Source: Mariprofundaceae bacterium
Lineage (GTDB): Bacteria; Pseudomonadota; Zetaproteobacteria; Mariprofundales; Mariprofundaceae
Assembly (NCBI GenBank): GCA_027075825.1
Contig: JALSZZ010000127.1
Location: 1 to 13,350 of the forward strand
Direction of reading: 5' to 3'
Length of the DNA: 13,350 bases
Each line of letters begins with the position of its first letter. The first letter of the stretch is position 1. Made by a program: the position numbers and the translations under genes. The notes beneath the pieces are model-generated. The model saw only the letters and a list, made by a program, of their open reading frames with translations. It ran no database searches and was not told the origin of the DNA. Positions 7,130 through 13,350 of this stretch are shown here, one piece after another.

Positions 7130-7156
7130 TAAAGTCACACATTATCCGGGCGATAC
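7130..7156 (+). promoter_or_regulatory. sigma-28 (FliA) promoter of the channel genes
   Basis: TAAAGTCA, an 11-base spacer and GGCGATAC. Only the last base of the first box differs from the flagellin promoter at 168-194, and the flanks GC before and AT after are also shared. The transcript would start near 7163, leaving a leader of about 130 nt before the GTG at 7293. It begins 8 nt after the stop of the preceding gene. Confidence 0.82.
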
Positions 7157-7180
7157 ATATATGCGACAGGGTTATCGCCC
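7148..7180. repeat. 8-bp inverted repeat across the -10 box of the channel promoter
   Basis: GGGCGATA (7148-7155) is repeated as TATCGCCC (7173-7180) with 17 bases between. The left arm is the sigma-28 -10 box and the right arm lies downstream of the expected start, so the symmetry exists in DNA rather than in the RNA. It could be an operator, or a reversed -10-like box. Confidence 0.5.
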
Positions 7181-7292
7181 GTCGGGAGAAATCAGTTACA
7201 CATCGGCACAATAATGTGGATGCACGCAAAGGATCAAAGCGCATAGAAGCCATATGCGGGAGTCCGTTAAATATTTGTCAAAAGGAACTGCT

Positions 7293-10112
7293 GTGAAAAG
7301 AAATACATCTCTATATTTCCACTATAGTGAATGGGTCATGAATCATCCCAGGTTCGCGATGATCATGGCGGTTCTTATCATACTCTCGCTAAGCAATCAG
7401 CCATGGCTTGCTGCGGTACTGTTCGTTATCTTTTCGGTCGAAATCGGGCATCGCATTGCACTGATACGCTACCGATCCAAGCTATATCCCTATCGCATTG
7501 ACCCTCGTCGCAAAATTGAAATCCTGTTTCTTGTACTGGACATAATCGGTGTATCATCCCTGCTGCTCACCGTTTTCCACACATCCCTGCCACTTGAAGG
7601 TGTCGTACTGGCCAGAATGTTCAGGGTTGTATATCTGCTCCGTGCTGTCCGTCTGCTGCGTTATATCGATCTGCAAAATGCCCTGTATTCGCCAACCTAT
7701 GGCATGTTGATTTCGCTGATCGTCATTATTTCCTTTTTCTCCGAAGGTACCGTTTTATGGGCAATTCTGATCTTCTTCTCCGTTGAATTGGTCTTCCGCT
7801 TCATTGTGATGCGCAGCATGCGCTTTCCAACCCGTAAGGACAAATCCGTAGAGTGGTTTTTCTGGTGGATGGATTTGTTTGCGACAATTGCGATGATGCC
7901 TTTTTTCAACACCGCCACCTTCGGTGCATTCCTGCGAGTCCTTCGTCTGGCACGTCTGCTGCGCCCCTGGTCAGTGATTGTCCGCAATCTGGTTGCCGTT
8001 GTGCGAGAAGGGCAATTCATGCAGGAAATCAATCTGATTATCCTGATTCTGGCCGTACTCTCCATCGGCGGAGGCTTTCTCAGCGGCATGATGATCAATC
8101 AATACGACTTTACCCGGGACGGCATTATTGACAGCCGGGACCAGGGGATGATGGCGCATATCTGGTTCGCGTTTCGCGCATTCACCGACCCTGGCAACAC
8201 CGTCACATTTCCTGATTCCAATATCATTGCAGCATTTTCGGTATTTGCCGTTGTCACCGGCGTATTCATTTTCGCCTTTTTCATCGGTATTGGCGCCAGC
8301 ATTGTCTCCGGGCTGATGACCAAACTGCGCAACAGCGAACTGAGCATGACCAACCACATGGTCATGCTGGGCTGGAACGATTCCGCCCCTTTCATCCTGC
8401 AGCAATTAAGAAGACTCTCGGATCGCACGTTTTCCCGTCTCCGCCTGGCCTTGCTGCATGACTCGGAAAAACATCCGGACGGCCTTATTCATGAATCATG
8501 GATCTCATTTCGCTGGGGTGACATCGAAAACATCAGAGATCTTAAACGCATCAATATGGCCACTGCCAAACAGGCCATTGTTAATATCCCGGATAGGCAG
8601 CCCTCAGCTGAAAATATTGCCCACAGCTTTTTTTCACTGTTGGCCATTCGTTCCGAAAATCCTGGCATCTTTATTAATTATGCCACACCTGAGCTCTCCA
8701 CGCCCTTGCTGGATTCGTATCATCATCAATTGCAGGTCGGCTGGGATAACAAGGACTGCTATAATAAGCCTACCGTGTTGCTGTCCCAGGCGGACATCAA
8801 GGCGGATCTCATGAAGGAAATCCTGCATTACCCCGATTTCGACCAGGTTCTGAGCCGATTGATGATTCCCGTGCGCCATGATGAATCCAGTCTGCAGGTT
8901 GTGGACTGGCATGGATTCATCCGCAAGGAAGCTGGTGAACTGGTACTTGAGGATGCTGACAAAGGGCTGCGCTGTCCGTTGAAAAAGGCTTTGGGTATCC
9001 TGTTTGCACGCGGCGTGGTACTGGTCGCCTTTGCCGATGAATCGCTAAAAATTCATCCAAGCCCCACCGCCGAAGAAGGGCTCGAAATCACGCGCATTGT
9101 CGGCATTGCACTTGACCCCAACACACTGGCCGGAGAAATGGAATATGTCCTGCGCCATGGCCCGGATACTCCTGTGCCGTCTGCCCCGACAGTAAAGGTA
9201 AGGCCAAGCGACCGACTCACATCCCTGAAAATCGTCATTATCGGCCATGTCACCGCGCTTCCACTGGTGCTAAAGCGCCTGCTCAATGAATATGACAGCA
9301 TTGATCTCACATTGATCGATGATTTAAGTGATTCCGAACAAAAGGACCAGCTTGATTATCTGCAACGTCGCATCGCAGAGTTACCCGGTGCTGCTGAAAA
9401 AATTCATTGTGACATCAGGCGCTGGAACTTTCTTGATATGGAAGCCTTGCGGCAAACCGTCACCGGTGCCAATCGCATCATTCTTTCTCGCCCGGCACAT
9501 ATCAGGCACAAACCCCATGCCATCGTGGCCAGCGTGCTTTCCCATCTGTTTACAATCGTCAGCGATTTCGATGAAAAACCCTTCATTTATCCTGTCGTGG
9601 ACAACAGAGACCAGGCTCATACACTGCAAAAAGAGCTGGGACGCTTTGAATTTGACCATGAAATTCATATCACTGTACCCAACGAGTTTTATGGAACCTA
9701 CGTGGCTCATACCAGCTTCGGCATGTTCTCTTCCAGCAATGAAGCGATCTATAACAGCCAGCGCGTGTTGCGCTATGTTATCAGTGACCTGATGAGCGCC
9801 GAGGAAGGTAAGGATATTTTTGATATTGATGCTGTCAAAATCAACACGCCGCTTCCACAGGATATCCATGAGTTGTTTCTGTCCCTGCTTGAGCAAAACT
9901 ATCTGTTGATCGGCTATCGGCTGAAAAGCTCCTTCGAACGCACGGAAAGTACCTATGACCTTCTTTTCCGTATGTTCCCGCGTGAAGAAAACTATGACTG
10001 CCTGCGCCAGTTATTGCTTGTTGTAAACCCGAACAGCTCTGCCGTTCTGTCAAGAGTCTGGCAACAACGTCTGGATGAAGTCGTCGAACTGATTGTAATC
10101 CGCATCAACTAG
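7293..10112 (+). CDS. ion channel with two voltage-sensor-like units, one pore and two RCK-like modules (paralogue 1)
   Basis: This 939-residue protein is read from GTG 7293, preceded by AAAGGA at 7281-7286. Its N-terminus then aligns with paralogue 2; ATG 7254 would add 13 unmatched residues. VSD-like unit 1: S1 21-36, S2 38-60 (F47, E50), S3 74-95 (D83), S4 105-125 (R108, R111, R117, R120, R123). Unit 2: S1 136-150, S2 153-175 (F162, E165), S3 186-203 (D194), S4 210-226 (R215, R218, R221, R224). Pore: S5 244-266, EF-hand-like loop 272-283, filter TDPGNTV 298-304, S6 311-343. RCK-like module 1 starts at NHMVMLGWN (354-362) and module 2 near IIGH (649-652). The filter and the GWN motif resemble plant CASTOR/POLLUX/DMI1 cation channels. 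It follows a flagellin-type sigma-28 promoter. Ion selectivity cannot be read from sequence. Confidence 0.85.
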   Translation: MKRNTSLYFHYSEWVMNHPRFAMIMAVLIILSLSNQPWLAAVLFVIFSVEIGHRIALIRYRSKLYPYRIDPRRKIEILFLVLDIIGVSSLLLTVFHTSLPLEGVVLARMFRVVYLLRAVRLLRYIDLQNALYSPTYGMLISLIVIISFFSEGTVLWAILIFFSVELVFRFIVMRSMRFPTRKDKSVEWFFWWMDLFATIAMMPFFNTATFGAFLRVLRLARLLRPWSVIVRNLVAVVREGQFMQEINLIILILAVLSIGGGFLSGMMINQYDFTRDGIIDSRDQGMMAHIWFAFRAFTDPGNTVTFPDSNIIAAFSVFAVVTGVFIFAFFIGIGASIVSGLMTKLRNSELSMTNHMVMLGWNDSAPFILQQLRRLSDRTFSRLRLALLHDSEKHPDGLIHESWISFRWGDIENIRDLKRINMATAKQAIVNIPDRQPSAENIAHSFFSLLAIRSENPGIFINYATPELSTPLLDSYHHQLQVGWDNKDCYNKPTVLLSQADIKADLMKEILHYPDFDQVLSRLMIPVRHDESSLQVVDWHGFIRKEAGELVLEDADKGLRCPLKKALGILFARGVVLVAFADESLKIHPSPTAEEGLEITRIVGIALDPNTLAGEMEYVLRHGPDTPVPSAPTVKVRPSDRLTSLKIVIIGHVTALPLVLKRLLNEYDSIDLTLIDDLSDSEQKDQLDYLQRRIAELPGAAEKIHCDIRRWNFLDMEALRQTVTGANRIILSRPAHIRHKPHAIVASVLSHLFTIVSDFDEKPFIYPVVDNRDQAHTLQKELGRFEFDHEIHITVPNEFYGTYVAHTSFGMFSSSNEAIYNSQRVLRYVISDLMSAEEGKDIFDIDAVKINTPLPQDIHELFLSLLEQNYLLIGYRLKSSFERTESTYDLLFRMFPREENYDCLRQLLLVVNPNSSAVLSRVWQQRLDEVVELIVIRIN
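8106..8141 (+). other. EF-hand-like calcium-binding loop in the turret of channel 1
   Basis: Residues 272-283 read DFTRDGIIDSRD and fit the EF-hand/dockerin loop pattern, with D1, T3, D5, G6, I8, D9 and D12. The loop lies between S5 and the pore helix, which topology places in the periplasm. Calcium binding is inferred. Confidence 0.55.
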
Positions 10113-10170
10113 CAGGTTGCCGGATATGTGGTGTTTAGCTGCCTCCAGATCACCCGACTGCTTTTGAGCC

Positions 10171-10198
10171 GGGCAAGTCTGCTGCTTGCACCCGATAT
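10171..10198 (+). promoter_or_regulatory. gap between the channel genes: weak hairpin and weak sigma-28-like site
   Basis: The 190-nt gap holds GCAAG (10173-10177) paired with CTTGC (10185-10189), extended by GG/CC across a bulge, with no T-run. GCAAGTCT-N10-CCCGATAT (10173-10198) is a poor sigma-28 match with short spacing. Neither is convincing. Read-through from the promoter at 7130 is the simplest source of the second channel message. Confidence 0.2.
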
Positions 10199-10302
10199 CA
10201 AGCCAGGTTCACAGTCACTTGCATAATAATCGGGAGCCACAGACAACCGGTTTCATCCTTCATGCGGCAAAAGTGAATATATCTTTTTAGGGGAAAGATT
10301 GC

Positions 10303-13170
10303 ATGGCCAGAAAATACAATTTCTACTACTACACGGAATGGGTGCTAACCCATCACCGCTTTGGCATGTTCATGATCGCGTTAATCCTGCTCTCATTTGT
10401 CCAGAACCAGGCGATTGCCGCGATACTCAGTCTTTTTTTTGCTGCGGAGTTTGCCCTTCGGATATCTCTGATGAGATACAAAAGACAAACAAACCCATAC
10501 AAAAATTCGCTTAATCTCAAGCTGGATATACTTTTCCTGGCTTTCGATGCTATTGCCTTGATTTCATTGGCTGCTTCGGCCCTGGACCTGCAGTCATCCC
10601 TGGGGGAAGAAGGTGTCGCAGCCCGTGCACTCAGAGCAATTTACCTCCTCCGGGCGCTCCGACTCTTCCGATACATCGACATGCAAAGCCTGATGTTTTC
10701 TCCAGGCTATGGCATGTTCATATCGCTGGTCGTCATGTTATCGTTTTTTGTCACAGGGGAAATGCTGTGGGCTATTATCATCTATTTCTCGGTTGAAGTG
10801 CTGATCCGTTTTGTATTGTTACGCAATATGCACTTTAACAGTCGGCGCGATCGCATAATCGAATGGTGTTTCTGGGCCATCGACGCATTTGCAACCATTG
10901 TCATGATTCCCGGCCTGACGAGCTTCCAGTATGGTAACGTTCTCAGGGCCTTGCGGCTGATTCGCCTGCTACGCCCGTGGATGGTAATCGGCCGCAACCT
11001 TCTGAAGGTTTTTCAGGAAGGGGATTACACACAGGAAATTATTCTGGTTATTCTATTGTTGGCCATGCTCTCGATTACCGGTGGCGTTATTGGCCATTTT
11101 ACTATGGCCGGCTTTGACTTTAACCAGGACGAAATTATTTCTCCGACCGACCATAATCTGTTTGTTGAAATATGGTTTGCCTTCCGCACCATGATGGCCG
11201 CTGGCAATCTCGTAAAAGATCCTTTGGGAGACGATAGCCTGGCACTTTTTTCTGTCATCAGTGTTGTACTGGGCATGTTCATTCTGGCGTTTTTCATTGG
11301 TATTGGCTCCAGCATCATTTCCGGCCTGATGGCCAAACTCCGCAATGAAAAACTGATGATGGCCAATCATATGGTCATGATTGGCTGGAACAAAACATCA
11401 CCTTTTATTATTGAGCGTCTGAAACTCCTCGCCGACCGGGACTTCTCCCGCATGAAACTGGTTTTTCTGGGTGACAGAGAACAAATGCCGACAGAACTGG
11501 AAAGCTGGGTCACCTTCCGCTGGGGGGATACCGAGGATACGGAGTCAATGCAGCGCATCAATCTCGGATCCGCACGCCAGGCAATCATTTGCACGGAAGA
11601 ACAGCTTTCCCCATCCGAAGAATTATCCCAGAACCTGTTCTCCCTGATTGCCATTCGGCAGGCAAATGCCGACATTCCGATCGTTTATACTGTAATGGGA
11701 ATGGTTCAGCCACGATTGAAATCATACCATCATATGCTTCAGGTAGGCTGGGACAAAACCGAATGTTATAACAAACCCACGGTCATGATCAGTGAACCTG
11801 ATATGCGTGCAAATTTACTGCACAATGTATTGCGCTATCAGGACTTTGATCAGGTTCTGTCCCGCTTGATGGTGCCGGAGCGGGAAGACGAATCGGCTAT
11901 CCAGATCGTTGAATGGGAAGGTCGTATTATTAAACGACACAACCAGTGGTGTTTCTCCACCGGCGGCGACCATTGCATCCCTGTCTCCCAGGTCATGCAT
12001 CATTGTTTTTCGAAGGGCGTGGTTCTGCTGGCAGTTTCGGACAGTGAACTAAGGGTTCACCCGCTCAACGCACTGCAAACGGAATTTCAGGTTTCCTCTA
12101 TTATAGGTCTGTCTGTTGATAGGCCGAGCCTGTATGGCGAGTTTGTTTATAGCTTAACTCAACAGGCTGAAAGCAATGCGCAGACAACAGTCCCCGCCAT
12201 AGACCTGCCGGAGTTCCCTCCTGCCCGAATCCGGACCGAAGCTCCGCTAAGATTGCTGATTATCGGCTGGGTCGGAGCATTGACGCTGATGCTCAAACGA
12301 TTACTGGGCTCCCACCCTTATATCGATATAACCCTGCTGGATGATATGAAAGAGCAACAACATGCAGAACTAATGAATTATGCTACGCGCCGAATCAGTG
12401 AAATGGAAGGCGCAAACGAGCGCATTCATATTAACATCAAATGCTGGGATTTTTCAGACATGGAGGTATTACGCGAATATATCCCTACAACAGACAAGGT
12501 TATCATTTCCCGGCCTGCCCATATACATCGCAAACCTCATGCCATGGTTGCATCCGTACTTTCCCATACATTTACGCTGGCAGAGGAAGAAGGAACAAAA
12601 CCTCAATTGTATGCCATTGTCGATACACGCAAACAGGCGCATATGCTGCAACATGAGTTGGATCGCTTCCCGCTGGATATGGATGTCAATGTCGTTGTGC
12701 CGGCTGAATTCTATGGCACCTATGCTGCCCATGCCTCATACATGATGTTCAATGCCACCACGACAAAGGTTTACGATATGCATCGTTCTCTGCGCTATCT
12801 GCTGGATAGTCTGATGTGTACAAATGAAGAAACTGCCAGCCCTCTGGTTCTGGATGTCATTCCCATGAACGAAACCTTCCGTACACTCGATGCTACAGAA
12901 CTGTACCGTCAGTTACTTGCCCAAGGGATATTCTGGATTGGCTTCCGCATATCATCCGGAATACGGGAAAAAATTCTGGAACCCAATCTGATCCTTCGTA
13001 TTTTCCCGCGCAGGCACGATTTCCAATGTCTGCGACAACGGGAAATCATGATCAACCCTCTGGGCCACCCGGCTTCCCGACAGATATGGAGCCAGGCTCG
13101 AGAGCATATTATGGAACTGATAGTGATTCGCTCTCACGCCTCCAGTGCCAACCGGAAGGTGACTGGATAG
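10303..13170 (+). CDS. ion channel with two voltage-sensor-like units, one pore and two RCK-like modules (paralogue 2)
   Basis: This 955-residue tandem paralogue is alignable along nearly its full length to the gene before it. VSD-like unit 1 has F46/E49 in S2, D82 in S3 and R108, R111, R117, R120, R123 in S4. Unit 2 has F162/E165, D194 and R215, R218, R221, R224. The pore has EF-hand-like loop 272-283 (DFNQDEIISPTD) and filter MAAGNLV at 298-304, keeping G-N but losing the Asp of paralogue 1. The RCK-like modules start at NHMVMIGWN (355-363) and IIGW (653-656). Shared blocks include YHHMLQVGWDK, CYNKPTV, ISRPAHIHRKPHAMVASVLS and the ELIVIR end. The start has AGGGGAAAG at about 10289-10297. 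The pair may form mixed tetramers or two channels with different filters. An IS element begins about 95 nt downstream. Confidence 0.85.
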   Translation: MARKYNFYYYTEWVLTHHRFGMFMIALILLSFVQNQAIAAILSLFFAAEFALRISLMRYKRQTNPYKNSLNLKLDILFLAFDAIALISLAASALDLQSSLGEEGVAARALRAIYLLRALRLFRYIDMQSLMFSPGYGMFISLVVMLSFFVTGEMLWAIIIYFSVEVLIRFVLLRNMHFNSRRDRIIEWCFWAIDAFATIVMIPGLTSFQYGNVLRALRLIRLLRPWMVIGRNLLKVFQEGDYTQEIILVILLLAMLSITGGVIGHFTMAGFDFNQDEIISPTDHNLFVEIWFAFRTMMAAGNLVKDPLGDDSLALFSVISVVLGMFILAFFIGIGSSIISGLMAKLRNEKLMMANHMVMIGWNKTSPFIIERLKLLADRDFSRMKLVFLGDREQMPTELESWVTFRWGDTEDTESMQRINLGSARQAIICTEEQLSPSEELSQNLFSLIAIRQANADIPIVYTVMGMVQPRLKSYHHMLQVGWDKTECYNKPTVMISEPDMRANLLHNVLRYQDFDQVLSRLMVPEREDESAIQIVEWEGRIIKRHNQWCFSTGGDHCIPVSQVMHHCFSKGVVLLAVSDSELRVHPLNALQTEFQVSSIIGLSVDRPSLYGEFVYSLTQQAESNAQTTVPAIDLPEFPPARIRTEAPLRLLIIGWVGALTLMLKRLLGSHPYIDITLLDDMKEQQHAELMNYATRRISEMEGANERIHINIKCWDFSDMEVLREYIPTTDKVIISRPAHIHRKPHAMVASVLSHTFTLAEEEGTKPQLYAIVDTRKQAHMLQHELDRFPLDMDVNVVVPAEFYGTYAAHASYMMFNATTTKVYDMHRSLRYLLDSLMCTNEETASPLVLDVIPMNETFRTLDATELYRQLLAQGIFWIGFRISSGIREKILEPNLILRIFPRRHDFQCLRQREIMINPLGHPASRQIWSQAREHIMELIVIRSHASSANRKVTG
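11116..11151 (+). other. EF-hand-like loop in the turret of channel 2
   Basis: Residues 272-283 (DFNQDEIISPTD) keep D1, N3, D5, I8, S9 and D12 of the EF-hand pattern, with Glu at the usual Gly6. It occupies the same position as the loop of channel 1 and is somewhat degenerate. Confidence 0.42.
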
Positions 13171-13182
13171 CTGGTGTCCAGC

Positions 13183-13207
13183 CAAGCTTTCAGCTTGCTG
13201 ATCAGCA
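13183..13207 (+). repeat. hairpin and 12-bp palindrome after channel 2
   Basis: CAAGC (13183-13187) pairs with GCTTG (13193-13197) around a five-base loop. A perfect 12-bp palindrome, TGCTGATCAGCA, occupies 13196-13207. No T-run follows, so a terminator function is doubtful. Confidence 0.35.
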
Positions 13208-13263
13208 GGCTCCGTAAAAAGCGTGCAAAAAGATACGGTAATCCCCCCGAAAAAGAGTTGCAT

Positions 13264-13350
13264 TGATAAGTAGAATTTTCTCATGATTTGGAAAGGAGGA
13301 GATTTTACGATGAAGAAATCGAGATACAGCGACAGTCAGATTATCGGGAT
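13264..13350 (+). mobile_element. left end of an IS3-family insertion sequence (partial)
   Basis: The element is placed by the transposase start at 13310. The terminal inverted repeat may start at TGATAAG (13264), since IS3-family ends begin with TG. The other end and the target duplication lie outside the window, so the exact boundary is uncertain. Confidence 0.6.
13310..13350 (+). CDS. IS3-family transposase OrfA, N-terminal fragment
   Basis: Thirteen full codons read MKKSRYSDSQIIG, the typical start of IS3-family OrfA proteins (commonly MKKSR-[YF]-[ST]-[DE]-x-QI). OrfA carries a helix-turn-helix and is fused to the OrfB DDE integrase part by programmed frameshifting. The very strong ribosome-binding site (AAGGAGGAG, 13293-13301) fits. 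The gene runs off the window, so it cannot be said whether the element is intact. Confidence 0.75.
   Translation, partial: MKKSRYSDSQIIG

Noticed and set aside
7173..7198. sigma-28-like promoter on the minus strand (TAACTGAT-N11-GGCGATAA)
   Set aside because: The -10 box is good only because of the inverted repeat; the -35 box matches 4 of 8 bases and no minus-strand gene follows.
7293..8330. Canonical potassium channel
   Set aside because: No T-x-G-Y/F-G filter is present at the pore site in either protein.
7971..8405. 144-residue minus-strand frame within channel 1
   Set aside because: Antisense shadow; the similar antisense frame at the same place in channel 2 (11053-11370) only mirrors the paralogy.
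7293..10112. Two-pore or two-domain channel (TPC-like)
   Set aside because: Only one S5-P-S6 segment is present; the first repeat goes from S4 directly into the next S1 without a pore.
10173..10198. sigma-28 promoter for channel 2
   Set aside because: Spacer is 10 instead of 11 bases and the -35 box matches 5 of 8; listed only as a weak site.
13212..13240. Terminator after channel 2 (CCGT ... ACGG)
   Set aside because: The stem is only four base pairs and no T-run follows on the + strand.
1..13350. CRISPR arrays, tRNA or rRNA genes
   Set aside because: No regularly spaced direct repeats and no recognisable tRNA or rRNA segments were seen by eye.

Overview
The window looks like chromosomal DNA from a motile Gram-negative bacterium of roughly balanced base composition. 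The fliC-flaG-fliD-fliS-(fliT-like) order is the polar-flagellum filament cluster typical of Proteobacteria. The lineage is not certain: a gammaproteobacterium or a neighbouring group such as Zetaproteobacteria would fit. The outer-membrane lipoprotein and the SPOR-domain protein also indicate a diderm envelope.

Layout. 1-275: control region of flagellin, with a good sigma-54 -24/-12 match followed by a sigma-28 (FliA) promoter. 276-4992: flagellin, FlaG, an enlarged 768-residue FliD cap, FliS and a small FliT-like protein, all on + and closely packed except for a long hairpin between fliC and flaG. 5065-5844 (-): a CpoB/YbgF-like coiled-coil plus TPR lipoprotein. 5931-7122 (+): a sigma-54 promoter, a membrane-anchored SPOR-domain protein and an unrecognised small helical protein. 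7130-13170 (+): a second sigma-28 promoter, almost the same as that of flagellin, followed by two large paralogous ion channels. 13264 to the end: the left end of an IS3-family insertion sequence.

The most interesting part is the channel pair. Each protein has two successive S1-S4 voltage-sensor-like units, both with Arg-every-third-residue S4 segments and F-x-x-E plus S3-Asp charge-transfer residues. One S5-P-S6 pore follows, with a CASTOR/POLLUX/DMI1-like x-G-N selectivity filter, and then two RCK-like Rossmann modules. An EF-hand-like loop lies between S5 and the pore helix, in the predicted periplasmic turret. The flagellin-type sigma-28 promoter upstream suggests that the channels are made with the late flagellar genes. 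I infer a motility-coupled ion-signalling system that senses voltage and perhaps calcium; nothing in the sequence proves ion selectivity or function.

How the parts may work together: FliA would switch on the filament (with FliD, FliS and FlaG) and the channels at the same stage, while sigma-54 would drive the SPOR operon and perhaps early flagellin. The envelope proteins may serve cell-pole or division-site functions near the flagellum. No RNA genes, CRISPR arrays or convincing U-tract terminators were seen.
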